Part shown: one piece after another, positions 51,597-60,729 of the stretch
How the letters are laid out: every line of letters begins with the position of its first letter
How positions within the stretch are numbered: the stretch's first letter is position 1
From: Natrinema versiforme
Lineage (GTDB): Archaea; Halobacteriota; Halobacteria; Halobacteriales; Natrialbaceae
Assembly (NCBI RefSeq): GCF_005576615.1
Contig: NZ_CP040330.1
Coordinates: 1,550,001-1,614,000, forward strand
Direction of reading: 5' to 3'
Length of the DNA stretch: 64,000 bases
The notes under the pieces: generated by a model
Databases searched by the model: none
Told to the model about the DNA's origin: nothing
The model's input: the letters and a program-made list of their open reading frames with translations, nothing else
Translations under genes and position numbers: made by a program

Positions 51597-51696
51597 CGGA
51601 CCGTCGCGGCGAGCCGAGCGCACCGACTCCCCCGGACCCTGCAAACACGGGCAGCGAACTCTTTGCCCCGAGAGGCCGACCCCGACTCGAGAGCCA

Positions 51697-52224
51697 ATGA
51701 GCGAGTACGACGGCACGGAGAATCCCGAAACCCCGTGGCGGGGCGACGAGGACGGCGCGTCCGAAGACGACGCCCGCGGCGGCGAGGGGCTGACCGGTGG
51801 GGACAGAACGCCGTACGGACCGAACCCGGACGAACGGGGAAAAGGACTGTCGGCGGTCGCCGGCCTGCTCGGGCTCGCGCTGATCGTACAGGCCCTCGTC
51901 CTCGAGCTCGCCGCGGGCCAGTTCTGGAACGACGCGCTCGTCGGGGCGACCCTGTTCGTCGCCGGCGCGTACAACTACTACCGCCGGTCGAACGAGGAGT
52001 TCGGGAGCATCGGCGTCGCCTCGCTCGTAGCGCTCCTCGGACTGTGGCTCGTCGCGTCGCCGTTCCTGCTCGGCACCGGATCGGGCCTCGCCGAGACCGC
52101 GAACGATCTCGGTTTCTGGACCGACGTCGTCGTCGGCCTGCTCGCGGTCGGGCTGGGTTCGTACAGCGCTTACGAGATTCGCGAGCGCCGCCGGGACGTC
52201 GACGTGCGGCGGACGGTGACCTGA
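51697..52224 (+). CDS. SPW-repeat membrane protein (second copy)
   Basis: A 175-residue protein with an acidic N-terminal 45 residues and four membrane helices. The two SPW units: LIVQALVLELAAGQFWNDALVGATLFVAGAYNYY, and SLVALLGLWLVASPFLLGTGS. It is the same family as the protein encoded at 21294-21737 but GC-rich as its surroundings. Function unknown. No coupled neighbour; the next gene begins 110 nt downstream. Confidence 0.85.
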   Translation: MSEYDGTENPETPWRGDEDGASEDDARGGEGLTGGDRTPYGPNPDERGKGLSAVAGLLGLALIVQALVLELAAGQFWNDALVGATLFVAGAYNYYRRSNEEFGSIGVASLVALLGLWLVASPFLLGTGSGLAETANDLGFWTDVVVGLLAVGLGSYSAYEIRERRRDVDVRRTVT

Positions 52225-52333
52225 CTCGCCGACGCGTTCCGCGATTCGATATCGCGGCGAATCCGCTCGCGAATCGTGATTGTGGCATACTCCGGCCCAA
52301 TCCACTTATCCCGCGTTCTGGTAGGGTGGTCCG

Positions 52334-53593
52334 ATGGTTCCGCTCGTCGCGATACTGCTCGCACTCGTCGTCGGCGCGGTGATTCTCGAAGTCGTGTCGT
52401 ATCGAGCGCTCGAACGGATTCCCTCGGTCGCCACCGAGGAGTTCCCCGAGATCGACCGGGAGTTACTGGGGAAGTTCAGCAGTTTCGATCCCGAACTGGG
52501 CTGGTGTCCCCAACCCAATCGGGAGAAACAGAAGGACACGGGCGACCACCTCCCCGGTGAGGAGGTCCGCAGCGTCGTCACGTACTCGACCGACGAGTAC
52601 GCGAGTCGGGTCTGCCCCGCGAAGGAGCGCGACCCCGACGCCGATCTCACGGTCTCGACCTACGGCGACTCCTACTGTTTCTGTCGGGAGGTCGACAACG
52701 ACGAGACGTTCCAAAACTACCTCGCGCAGGAACTCGACACCCACGTCGCCAACTACGGCGGCGGCAACTACGGTCTGGATCAGGCGCTGATGCGACTCAA
52801 ACGCCAGTACCCCGAGGACCCGACCGACCACGTGTTCATGGTCGTCACCGCCTCCTCGATCGCCCGCATCCTCTCGGTCTGGAAACACTATCAGGAGTTC
52901 GGGAACATCCTCGCAGTCAAACCCCGGTACGTCCTCGAGGACGGCGACCTCGAGCGCGTCGAGAGCCCCGTCGACGAAAAAGAGGAGTTGCTCGACCTCG
53001 AGTCGAAGGCCGATTTCCTGCGGGAGTACGACTTCCACTACGACCACTGGTTCAAACCGCACTTCGCGACGCGGCCCTACACGGCTGACTTCCTCGAGAA
53101 GAACGAACACGTCCGGTACGCGGCGTATACGGCCGGAAAGGAACTCGAGCGTCGGCTCGAGCGATCGATTCCGGGGATCGACTTCGATCTGGCACAGACC
53201 CAATCGGCGTTGCGGCTGGAGCGGCCCCGCGTGCGGTATCACGAACGGCTGTTCGACACCCACGAGGCCCTCTTCGACGCGCTCATCGAGGAGTTCGTCG
53301 ACTACGCGGACGAGCAGGGGTTCGAGCCGACGTTCGTGATGGTCCAGCAGCTCCGGTACGCGACCTACGAGTCCGAACACGGCCCGATCTACGGCGACCT
53401 GATGGATCGACTCGACGAGCGCTACGACGAGCTGACGACGATCGACATGGCCACGCATCTCTCGCCCGACGACGGTGATGTCGAGTCGCTGTACGTCGAG
53501 CGCGGTGAGGGCGGCCACTACAGCCCCGAGACCAACGCGGAAATCGCGCAGGTGCTGGCCGAGGTCGTCGAGGAGCGGGCAGTCGTGGAATGA
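52334..53593 (+). CDS. membrane-anchored SGNH/GDSL hydrolase-like protein
   Basis: A 419-residue protein. One N-terminal helix (residues 2-22) anchors it, with the rest most likely outside. Block I is GDSYCFCREV with Ser113 as nucleophile, a second block is YGGGNYGLDQAL (Asn145), and the end has GEGGHYSPETNAEIA with Glu392 and His395 in the place of the usual DxxH. This is the SGNH pattern of AlgX-like esterases that act on acyl groups of envelope polysaccharides. Cys-x-Cys in block I is unusual. The TGA of this gene overlaps the ATG of the next by 4 nt, so they are translated together. Confidence 0.75.
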   Translation: MVPLVAILLALVVGAVILEVVSYRALERIPSVATEEFPEIDRELLGKFSSFDPELGWCPQPNREKQKDTGDHLPGEEVRSVVTYSTDEYASRVCPAKERDPDADLTVSTYGDSYCFCREVDNDETFQNYLAQELDTHVANYGGGNYGLDQALMRLKRQYPEDPTDHVFMVVTASSIARILSVWKHYQEFGNILAVKPRYVLEDGDLERVESPVDEKEELLDLESKADFLREYDFHYDHWFKPHFATRPYTADFLEKNEHVRYAAYTAGKELERRLERSIPGIDFDLAQTQSALRLERPRVRYHERLFDTHEALFDALIEEFVDYADEQGFEPTFVMVQQLRYATYESEHGPIYGDLMDRLDERYDELTTIDMATHLSPDDGDVESLYVERGEGGHYSPETNAEIAQVLAEVVEERAVVE

Positions 53594-54588
53594 ACCCGTT
53601 CTATCTCGTCGCCGGGATCGTTATCCTCGTCATCGGGATCGTGGACATCATCTGGACGACGCTCTGGGTCGACGGCGGCTCCGGCCCCCTCTCGGGCCGG
53701 CTCACGACCGGGGTCTGGCACGGGCTCCGAACCACGAGCGGCAATCACGACAAAGCGCTCAGTATCGCGGGCCCGCTCATTCTCGTCCTCACGCTCGTCA
53801 TGTGGATCGGCCTCATCTGGCTCGGGTGGACGCTCGTCTTCGCTAGCTACCCGCATTCGCTCGTCAGTACCCGCTCCGGGGCCGTCGCCGACTGGTCGGG
53901 CCGGTTCTACTACGTCGCCTACACGATGTTCACGGACGGCAACGGCGACTACACGCCGCTGGGCGATGTCTGGGAGATCGCCAGTTCGCTCACGACGGCC
54001 TCGGGGATGGCATTCGTCACGCTCGGCGTCTCCTACATTCTCACCGTTCTCGGAGCCGTCTCGAACAAACGCTCCTTCGCGAGCACCGTCACGGGACTGG
54101 GCGAGCGAAGCGAGGCCTTCGTCCGGACGGGCTGGACCGGCGAGGACTTCCAGGGGCTCGATCTGACCGTCGAGTCCCTCGCCTCGGAGCTGAGCCTGCT
54201 GGCCGAACAGCACAAGTCCTATCCGATCCTCCACTATTACCACAGCGAACAGGCCGATCGAGCGTCGGCCGTGGCGGTCCCCGTCTTCGACGAGGCGCTC
54301 GCACTCTTTCGCTACGGCGTCCCCGACGAGGCCAGTCCCGACCCCGCGATCATCGAGAACGGGCGCTCGAGCGCCGAGAGCTACATCGAAACGCTCGACG
54401 CCGCGTTCATCGAGCCCGCCGACGAGGTACCGCCATGGCCCGAACTCGATCGACTCCGCGAGGACGACATCCCGACCGTCTCGGACGCGGAGTTCGAGGC
54501 CGAATTCGAGGCGATGACCGAGCGCCGCCGGCATCTACTCGGCATCGTCCGCGGCGACGCCTGGGAGTGGCCGCCGGTCGAGGAGTGA
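53590..54588 (+). CDS. ion-channel-like membrane protein with altered selectivity filter
   Basis: A 332-residue protein. Three hydrophobic helices: residues 4-26, 58-86 and 129-155. Between the second and third lies a pore-loop-like stretch (FYYVAYTMFTDGNGDYTPLGDVW, residues 107-128) with TDGNGD (115-120) in the position of the TVGYGD filter of K+ channels. The C-terminal 175 residues are soluble and helical. Changing the second and fourth filter residues to Asp and Asn implies a non-K+ selectivity or loss of conduction. Overlaps the SGNH gene by 4 nt. Channel function is inferred. Confidence 0.7.
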   Translation: MNPFYLVAGIVILVIGIVDIIWTTLWVDGGSGPLSGRLTTGVWHGLRTTSGNHDKALSIAGPLILVLTLVMWIGLIWLGWTLVFASYPHSLVSTRSGAVADWSGRFYYVAYTMFTDGNGDYTPLGDVWEIASSLTTASGMAFVTLGVSYILTVLGAVSNKRSFASTVTGLGERSEAFVRTGWTGEDFQGLDLTVESLASELSLLAEQHKSYPILHYYHSEQADRASAVAVPVFDEALALFRYGVPDEASPDPAIIENGRSSAESYIETLDAAFIEPADEVPPWPELDRLREDDIPTVSDAEFEAEFEAMTERRRHLLGIVRGDAWEWPPVEE

Positions 54589-54698
54589 GCCTGCCCGCGG
54601 TTTCCCGATCAGTTTTCGACCACGTTTCGGGAGTATTCAGCACGCACGTCGCGGAAACGCAGACCGGTGTTCTTTGCGCTCCGGACCGACGCATCCGT

Positions 54699-56207
54699 AT
54701 GGAGGAGTACGACGTTCTGGTCATCGGCTCCGGCTCCGGCCTCGACGTAGCCAACGCGGCGGCGAATCAGGGAGAGTCGGTCGCGGTCGTCGAGAAGGGA
54801 CGACTCGGCGGCACCTGCCTCAACCGCGGCTGTATTCCGTCGAAGAAGCTGCTGTACCACGCCGACGTGATGGAAACGATCGATCGTGCCGACGAGTTTA
54901 AGATCGACGCGTCGGTCGACGGCGTTCAGTTCGCCGAGATCGTCCGCGAGGTCACCGCGGACGTCCACGGCAGTTCGGACTCGATCGAGCGCGGCCTCAG
55001 TTCTTCCGACCGGATCGACCTGTATCGAGCGAAAGCCCGGTTCGTCGACGACCGCACGCTCGAGCTCTCCGGCGGGGACCGGGACGGTGAGCGCCTCGCG
55101 GCGGAGACCGTCCTCGTCGCGGCGGGCACCCGTCCGGCGATTCCGCCGATCGACGGCATCGAGACCGTCGACTACCTCACCAGTAGGGAGGCGCTCCAGT
55201 TAGAGACCCCACCGGACCACCTCGTCATCGTCGGCGGCGGCTACATCGCCGCCGAACTGGCCCAGTTCTTCGGCACCTTCGGTAGCGAGATCTCGATCGT
55301 CGGCCGGCGGCCGACCCTGCTTCCCGACGCCGACGAGGAAGTAGCCGCCGCGTTCACGGAGCGCTACGCCGACCGATTCAACGTCTACACCGGCTACGAG
55401 GCCACCGCGGCTATGCAGTCCGAGGGCTCGATCACCGTCGAGGCGAGCCCCTTCGCCGACGCGGACGGCGCGATGGCGAGCCCGACCGAGCAGATTTCGG
55501 TCACCGGCGACGAACTGCTCGTCGCGGCCGGCCGTACTCCCAACACGGACACGTTGAACGTCGAGGCCGCCGGCATCGAAACCGACAAGTTCGGATTCGT
55601 CGAGACCGACGCGTACCTGCGGACGACCGCCGAGGGCGTCTGGGCGCTCGGCGATATCGTCGGCGAGTACCTGCTGAAACACAACGCGAACCACGAGGCG
55701 CGGGCCGTCGCGCGAAACCTCTTTGGCGATGACCTCGAGGCGGTCGACTACTCGGCGATGCCCTTCGCCGTCTTCGGGTCGCCGGAGGTCGCCGGCGTCG
55801 GGCTGACCGAACAGGAACTTCGGGAGGCGGACCGAGAGTACGCAAAGCGCACCTACCGCTACGAGGAGACCGCCCGCGGGTCGGCGATGAAAGCGGAGGG
55901 GTTCGTCAAGCCGATCATCGACCTCGAGGGCGAAATTCTGGGCTGTCACATCATCGGCCCCGAGGCCTCGGATCTGATTCAGGAGGTCGTCGTGGCGATG
56001 ACGGCGGGCACCGGGACGGTGCGGGACATCCGGGAGTCGATCCACATCCACCCCGCGCTCTCGGAGGTCGTCCAGCGCGCGTTCTCCGGGGAATTCACGC
56101 TCGGTGACACCCACGGCCACGGGCATTCCGACGATCACGGGCACGATACCGGGCACGAACGCGGCCACAGTCACGACCACGGGCACAGCCACGATCACGA
56201 CCACTGA
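54699..56207 (+). CDS. FAD disulfide oxidoreductase (dihydrolipoyl dehydrogenase / mercuric-reductase-like) with His-rich tail
   Basis: A 502-residue protein from ATG 54699 (MEEYDVLVIGSGSGLDVANAAANQG). FAD binding at 8-25; the redox pair Cys40 and Cys45 in GGTCLNRGCIPSKK; NAD binding VGGGYIAAELAQFFG near 180; and the interface HIHPALSEVVQRA with the catalytic His-Glu dyad. The last 32 residues have about 14 His alternating with Asp, Gly and Ser. Mercuric reductases have an N-terminal HMA domain, not seen here. The tail suggests metal binding. It could be a lipoamide dehydrogenase paralogue or a metal-responsive reductase. Confidence 0.85.
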   Translation: MEEYDVLVIGSGSGLDVANAAANQGESVAVVEKGRLGGTCLNRGCIPSKKLLYHADVMETIDRADEFKIDASVDGVQFAEIVREVTADVHGSSDSIERGLSSSDRIDLYRAKARFVDDRTLELSGGDRDGERLAAETVLVAAGTRPAIPPIDGIETVDYLTSREALQLETPPDHLVIVGGGYIAAELAQFFGTFGSEISIVGRRPTLLPDADEEVAAAFTERYADRFNVYTGYEATAAMQSEGSITVEASPFADADGAMASPTEQISVTGDELLVAAGRTPNTDTLNVEAAGIETDKFGFVETDAYLRTTAEGVWALGDIVGEYLLKHNANHEARAVARNLFGDDLEAVDYSAMPFAVFGSPEVAGVGLTEQELREADREYAKRTYRYEETARGSAMKAEGFVKPIIDLEGEILGCHIIGPEASDLIQEVVVAMTAGTGTVRDIRESIHIHPALSEVVQRAFSGEFTLGDTHGHGHSDDHGHDTGHERGHSHDHGHSHDHDH

Positions 56208-56407
56208 GAGCCCCACCGCCGAGTCAGAGCTCGCGTCAGCTCGCGGATTCTCCCTCGAGCACGGACACTCGAGCGGCCGCGCGGTCACCGACCCCGAGAC
56301 GGAAATACCGGTTTCGAGCCGGCGATCGGGCCCGATCGCGGGCCGTCACGGCCATCGAATCGGCGGACTGGTCGGGGACGATTCACTTTCACTGCGGTAG
56401 CACACAG

Positions 56408-56414
56408 CTTTTAG
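56408..56414 (+). promoter_or_regulatory. probable TATA box of top6B-top6A
   Basis: CTTTTAG, 25-31 nt before the top6B ATG (56439), the standard distance for leaderless haloarchaeal transcription. Confidence 0.5.
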
Positions 56415-56438
56415 CCCCACCGTTAGTATGGGACAACG

Positions 56439-58916
56439 ATGACGTCGTTCCAGTCGACACTCGGTGACGAGCCGGGGATCGCCGAGGAGCTGGCGGAGAG
56501 CCAGCAGTCGATCTCCATCGCCGAGTTCTTCGAGAAGAACAAGCACATGCTCGGCTTCGACAGCGGTGCTCGAGGCCTCGTCACGGCCGTCAAGGAGGCC
56601 GTCGACAACGCCTTAGACGCCGCCGAGGAGTCGGGTATTCTCCCGGATATCTACGTCGATATTCAGGAAGCCGGCGACTACTACCGCCTGATCGTCGAGG
56701 ATAACGGCCCGGGACTCACGAAAGAAACGCTCCCGAAGGTCTTCGGGAAACTGCTCTACGGCTCTCGCTTTCACGCACGCGAACAATCCCGCGGCCAGCA
56801 GGGGATCGGTATCTCTGCTGCAGTTCTGTACGCCCAGCTGACCAGCGGGAAACCCGCGAAGATCACCAGTCGGACGCAGGGGTCGGAAGACGCCGAGTAC
56901 TTCGAGCTCATCGTCGATACCGACAGCAACGAGCCCGAAATCAGCGTCGAGGAGACGACCACGTGGGACCGCCCCCACGGCACCCGCATCGAACTCGAGA
57001 TGGAGGCCAACATGCGCGCCCGCCAGCAGCTCCACGACTATATCAAGCACACGGCGGTCGTCAACCCCCACGCCCGCCTCGAGTTGCGCGAACCGCAGGA
57101 ACACTTCAAGTTCGAGCGCGCGACCGACCAACTCCCCGAGGAGACCGAGGAGATTCGGCCCCACCCCCACGGCGTCGAACTCGGCACCGTGATGAAGATG
57201 CTGACGGCGACGGACTCCCAGACGGTCTCGGGGTTCGTCCAAGAGGAGTTCACCCGCGTCGGCAAGAAGACCGCCGACTCGATCATCGACGCGTTCCGCG
57301 ACCGTCACTACGGCCGCGAGATGCGCTGGCGGCCGCCGGCGAGCCACGAGGAGATAGACCTCCACGCCGCAGTCGAGGACGCGACGGCGAACAAAGGTGC
57401 CGACGCGACGAGCGCGTTCGCCGACGCCATCGCCGACGCGGTCGCGGATTCCGACCGCATCGCCCACTTCGAACTGCGCGAGGCCGTCGAATCGGCCGCC
57501 GAGGCGGTCGAGGACGACCACGGAACGACGTTCGGCGACACCGTTCGGGAAAACGCCGTCGAGGCGGTCTGGCTCGAGTTGATCGATGTCGCCGAGGCAG
57601 ACGACGATGCGGCCGAGACGGACGACGAGGGCGAGCCGGCGACCGAGGCCGACGGCGACTCGAGACTCGTCGCCGACCTCTACGACCTCGCGGATGACGC
57701 GACGAGCACCCGCAAGGACGACGAAGTCATCCATGCCTTCGCCGACCGGCTCGCGGGCAAGTTCGAGGATCCCGAGGACGTTCGCCACCGGTTCACCTCC
57801 GAAACGCTGCGCGAGTACGTCGACCGGGCTGCGGACCTCACCGAGGAGTACGACGATGTCTCCTTCGGCGAGACGGCCCGTGAGAACGTCACGGAAGCCA
57901 TCTGGGACGTGATGGCCACCGTCCCGGACGACCCGCCGCTCGTTCGCGAACTCGACGGCGACCGCGACGCCACCAGCAACCTCGTCGACGCGATGCGCGC
58001 GACCGACATCATGGCACCGCCGACGCGGTGTCTCGCGCCCATCTCCGAGGACCTGATCACCGCCGGCCTCGAGAAGGAGTTCGACGCCGACTTCTTCGCC
58101 TCGGCGACCCGCGACGCGGGCGTCTCCGGCGGCGATCCGTTCATCGTCGAGGCCGGGATCGCCTACGGCGGCGACCTGCCGGCCGAGGGAACCGGCGAGG
58201 TCATGCGCTTTGCGAACCGGGTGCCGCTGGTCTACCAGCGCGGGGCCTGTGCGACGACGGACGTAGTGAAGTCGATCGGCTGGCGCAACTACGGCCTCGA
58301 CCAGCCCGGCGGCTCCGGCCTGCCGAACGGGCCGGTCGTGATCATGGTCCACGTCGCCTCGACGAACGTCCCCTTCACCAGCGAATCGAAAGACGCCGTC
58401 GCGAACGTCCCGGAGATCGAAGACGAAATCGAACTCGCGATCCGGGAGGCCGCACGCGATCTGAAGAGCTATCTCAACAAGCGCCGGTCGATGCAACAGC
58501 GCCGGAAGAAACAGAACGTCCTCGGGAAGATCCTCCCGGAGATGGCCGCGAAGGTCGCCGAAGTCACCGGCCGCGACGAGCCCGACATCGACGACGCGAT
58601 CGCACGGATCATGAACAACGTCCTCGTCGAGCGCCACACGGAGGCAAACGGCGACGGAAAAGCGGTCTCCGTCGTCGTCGAGAACAACTCGGGGACGAAC
58701 GAGTCCCTCGAGATCACCGATATCGTCTCGGCCGAACCCACCGATCTCTCCGACGGCGCGACCGTCGTCGAGATGGACGGCGAGTGGTTCGTCAAGTGGG
58801 AACCGGAGGTCTCGAGTGACGACGAGGCGGCCCTCGAGTACGAGGTACCGGACGACGCGACGTTCGATCTGGACGTCAAAGGCGTCGAAACGGAGAAACT
58901 GACGGTGAAACAATGA
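56439..58916 (+). CDS. top6B: DNA topoisomerase VI subunit B
   Basis: An 825-residue protein. GHKL ATPase: [39 protein letters not shown] and [21 protein letters not shown]2TH and transducer parts follow near 270-520, with the switch Lys in [13 protein letters not shown]-region. A long acidic insertion (about residues 300-470, [15 protein letters not shown]) is a haloarchaeal feature and lengthens the protein over the usual 530-700 residues. It overlaps top6A by 4 nt. With Top6A it relaxes and decatenates DNA by double-strand passage. Confidence 0.96.
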   Translation: MTSFQSTLGDEPGIAEELAESQQSISIAEFFEKNKHMLGFDSGARGLVTAVKEAVDNALDAAEESGILPDIYVDIQEAGDYYRLIVEDNGPGLTKETLPKVFGKLLYGSRFHAREQSRGQQGIGISAAVLYAQLTSGKPAKITSRTQGSEDAEYFELIVDTDSNEPEISVEETTTWDRPHGTRIELEMEANMRARQQLHDYIKHTAVVNPHARLELREPQEHFKFERATDQLPEETEEIRPHPHGVELGTVMKMLTATDSQTVSGFVQEEFTRVGKKTADSIIDAFRDRHYGREMRWRPPASHEEIDLHAAVEDATANKGADATSAFADAIADAVADSDRIAHFELREAVESAAEAVEDDHGTTFGDTVRENAVEAVWLELIDVAEADDDAAETDDEGEPATEADGDSRLVADLYDLADDATSTRKDDEVIHAFADRLAGKFEDPEDVRHRFTSETLREYVDRAADLTEEYDDVSFGETARENVTEAIWDVMATVPDDPPLVRELDGDRDATSNLVDAMRATDIMAPPTRCLAPISEDLITAGLEKEFDADFFASATRDAGVSGGDPFIVEAGIAYGGDLPAEGTGEVMRFANRVPLVYQRGACATTDVVKSIGWRNYGLDQPGGSGLPNGPVVIMVHVASTNVPFTSESKDAVANVPEIEDEIELAIREAARDLKSYLNKRRSMQQRRKKQNVLGKILPEMAAKVAEVTGRDEPDIDDAIARIMNNVLVERHTEANGDGKAVSVVVENNSGTNESLEITDIVSAEPTDLSDGATVVEMDGEWFVKWEPEVSSDDEAALEYEVPDDATFDLDVKGVETEKLTVKQ

Positions 58917-60004
58917 GCGCAGACGATACCGAACAGGCACGAGAGCAGTTGATCGATCTCGCGGCGCAGTTCTACGACCAGTTCGAACTGGGCGAGATTC
59001 CACACATGTCCGTGCCGACACGGACGAAGAACAACATCGAGTACGACGAGGAGATGGATGTCTGGGTCTACGGCGACCGCGAGTCGACCCGATCGGCCAA
59101 CTCCGTCCGCGGCGCACGGAAGCTCCTGAAGGCGATCTACACCATCGAGTTCCTCGCGGAACAGCTCGAGGAGGACCGCTCGTCGACCCTGCGTGAACTC
59201 TACTACCTCTCGGAGAGCTGGGACAACGACGAGGCCCAGTTCACGAGCCAAGACGAGTCCAACAGCATGGTCGAGGACTTGGAGATCGTTTCGGGGGTCA
59301 CCCGCGAGGACTTCCACATGCGCCCCGAGGAGTCGGGCGCGAAGGTGATGGGGCCAATCCACATCCGCGAGCAGACGAAGCGCGGCGACCGCGACATCCA
59401 CTGCCAGCTCGACGTGGGACAGGGCGGGTACCAGATCCCGAACAACCCGGACATGATCGAGTTTCTCGACAACGACGCCGACTTCGTCCTCTGCGTGGAG
59501 ACCGGCGGCATGCGCGACCGACTCGTTGAGAACGGCTTCGACGAGGAGTACGACGCGATCGTCGTCCACCTCGGCGGACAGCCCGCACGGGCCACGCGCC
59601 GGCTGACGAAGCGTTTCCACGACGAACTCGGGCTTCCCGTGGTGGTCTTCACTGACGGCGACCCGTGGTCGTACCGCATCTACGGTTCCGTCGCCTACGG
59701 CTCGATCAAGTCGGCCCACCTCTCGGAGTACCTCGCGACGCCCGAAGCGAAGTTTATCGGCATCCAGCCCGCCGATATCGTTGAGTACGAACTGCCTACC
59801 GACCCGCTGGCGGACTCCGACATCAACGCCTTGGAGAGCGAACTCGAGGACCCGCGGTTCCAGACCGACTACTGGGAGGAACAGATCGAACTCCAACTCG
59901 AGATCGGGAAGAAGTCCGAACAGCAGTCACTGGCGTCGCACGGTCTCGACTTCGTGACGGATACCTATCTCCCTGAACGGCTCAGTGAGATGGGCATTCT
60001 GTAG
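58913..60004 (+). CDS. top6A: DNA topoisomerase VI subunit A (Spo11-like)
   Basis: A 363-residue protein. The catalytic Tyr is Tyr98 of the Tyr-Tyr pair in [30 protein letters not shown] (Glu) and [14 protein letters not shown] (Asp-x-Asp). The protein ends [12 protein letters not shown]. It forms the A2B2 topoisomerase VI that is related to eukaryotic Spo11. The last 35 bases, including the TAG stop, occur again 66 nt downstream. Overlap with top6B shows translational coupling. Confidence 0.96.
   Translation: MSADDTEQAREQLIDLAAQFYDQFELGEIPHMSVPTRTKNNIEYDEEMDVWVYGDRESTRSANSVRGARKLLKAIYTIEFLAEQLEEDRSSTLRELYYLSESWDNDEAQFTSQDESNSMVEDLEIVSGVTREDFHMRPEESGAKVMGPIHIREQTKRGDRDIHCQLDVGQGGYQIPNNPDMIEFLDNDADFVLCVETGGMRDRLVENGFDEEYDAIVVHLGGQPARATRRLTKRFHDELGLPVVVFTDGDPWSYRIYGSVAYGSIKSAHLSEYLATPEAKFIGIQPADIVEYELPTDPLADSDINALESELEDPRFQTDYWEEQIELQLEIGKKSEQQSLASHGLDFVTDTYLPERLSEMGIL
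59970..60004 (+). repeat. direct repeat, copy 1 (3' end of top6A)
   Basis: The last 35 nt of top6A, from TCCCTGAACGG through the TAG stop. It matches 60036-60070 at 33 of 35 positions. Confidence 0.85.
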
Positions 60005-60020
60005 ACGGCGCTCGAACCGT

Positions 60021-60045
60021 CGTTCAGGGAGATGATCCCTGAACG
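60021..60045 (+). terminator. hairpin downstream of top6A
   Basis: Perfect 10-bp arms CGTTCAGGGA (60021-60030) and TCCCTGAACG (60036-60045) around GATGA. It lies 17 nt after the stop and may stabilise the mRNA end or terminate. No T-run follows, so it is not a classical archaeal terminator. The right arm is part of the direct-repeat copy 2. Confidence 0.5.
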
Positions 60046-60070
60046 GCTCAGTGAGATGGGCGTCCTGTAG
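60036..60070 (+). repeat. direct repeat, copy 2 (duplicate of top6A 3' end)
   Basis: Second copy of the 35-nt top6A tail, 66 nt after the first. The distance is a multiple of three, so it keeps the top6A frame and codes [10 protein letters not shown] before its own TAG. Two substitutions change one Ile codon to Val. Confidence 0.85.
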
Positions 60071-60308
60071 GCTTCGTTCTCCTCGAGTCGCGGTCTCATC
60101 GCGCACTCCAATCGGATAGCCGAGCGCCGCACGTGCGACTTGCTTCTGTCGATAGTCGAGACCCCTGTCAGGACGGCAAACGTCTGCCGCAGCTGGTGGT
60201 CTCAGTCCCGCTCTGCCTCGGTCGCCGAATCGTCCCGGTTGCATTCCCTGTGTCTGCAGGTACAACCGGTTCCCGTCTGCGGGTACTTTCATCAGCTAGA
60301 CTGGTGAT

Positions 60309-60614
60309 ATGGCCGACGAAAACGACAGCGAACGGCCGTTGCACAGCGACCCCGACGAGGGGGCGATAGACGAGCCGACGACCTCCAACGCCCAAGAAGC
60401 CGACGAGACCGCGTGGATGATGAAAGAGGGGGTCGCGATCGGGCTGATCGCGATCGGTGCCATGGTGGCGCTCGGCATCGGCCTCCTGCAGGGGACCGGC
60501 CTCGTCGACGTGTTCGCGCCGATCGCGGACACCGGGCTCGGCCAGTGGGCCGCGTTCGCGGTGCTGATACTCATCGGTATCGCGGTGTTCGCGTGGACGC
60601 GAATCGGCGTCTGA
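60309..60614 (+). CDS. small two-helix membrane protein, unknown
   Basis: A 101-residue protein. The N-terminal 38 residues are acidic (MADENDSERPLHSDPDEG), and two membrane helices follow (about residues 41-60 and 75-97). Both the amino end and the final loop suit a cytoplasmic N-terminus. The form is like many small haloarchaeal DUF membrane proteins (I recall DUF7550-like), without known function. It is alone, after the top6 repeat region. Confidence 0.7.
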   Translation: MADENDSERPLHSDPDEGAIDEPTTSNAQEADETAWMMKEGVAIGLIAIGAMVALGIGLLQGTGLVDVFAPIADTGLGQWAAFAVLILIGIAVFAWTRIGV

Positions 60615-60729
60615 ACCGCGGTTCGAGGCCTCGCTATCTCCTCTCTCCGCTCGTTGTCTTCGTCCCCGACACTCGAGCGACCCGCTCGAGAGACGTGGCG
60701 CGGTTTCGACGCGTCTCACACGGAGTCGT

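Noticed and set aside
48488-52300. Minus-strand open frame of 1270 codons
   Set aside because: It is antisense to four well-supported plus-strand genes (NRAMP-like, TauE, UspA, SPW). Its product is an Arg/Asp/Glu-rich repeat without domains, a usual by-product of GC-rich third positions.
60002-60070. TAG of top6A read as pyrrolysine
   Set aside because: No PylT or PylS is seen in this window, and haloarchaea of this type are not known to use it. The in-frame duplicate is better explained by tandem duplication.
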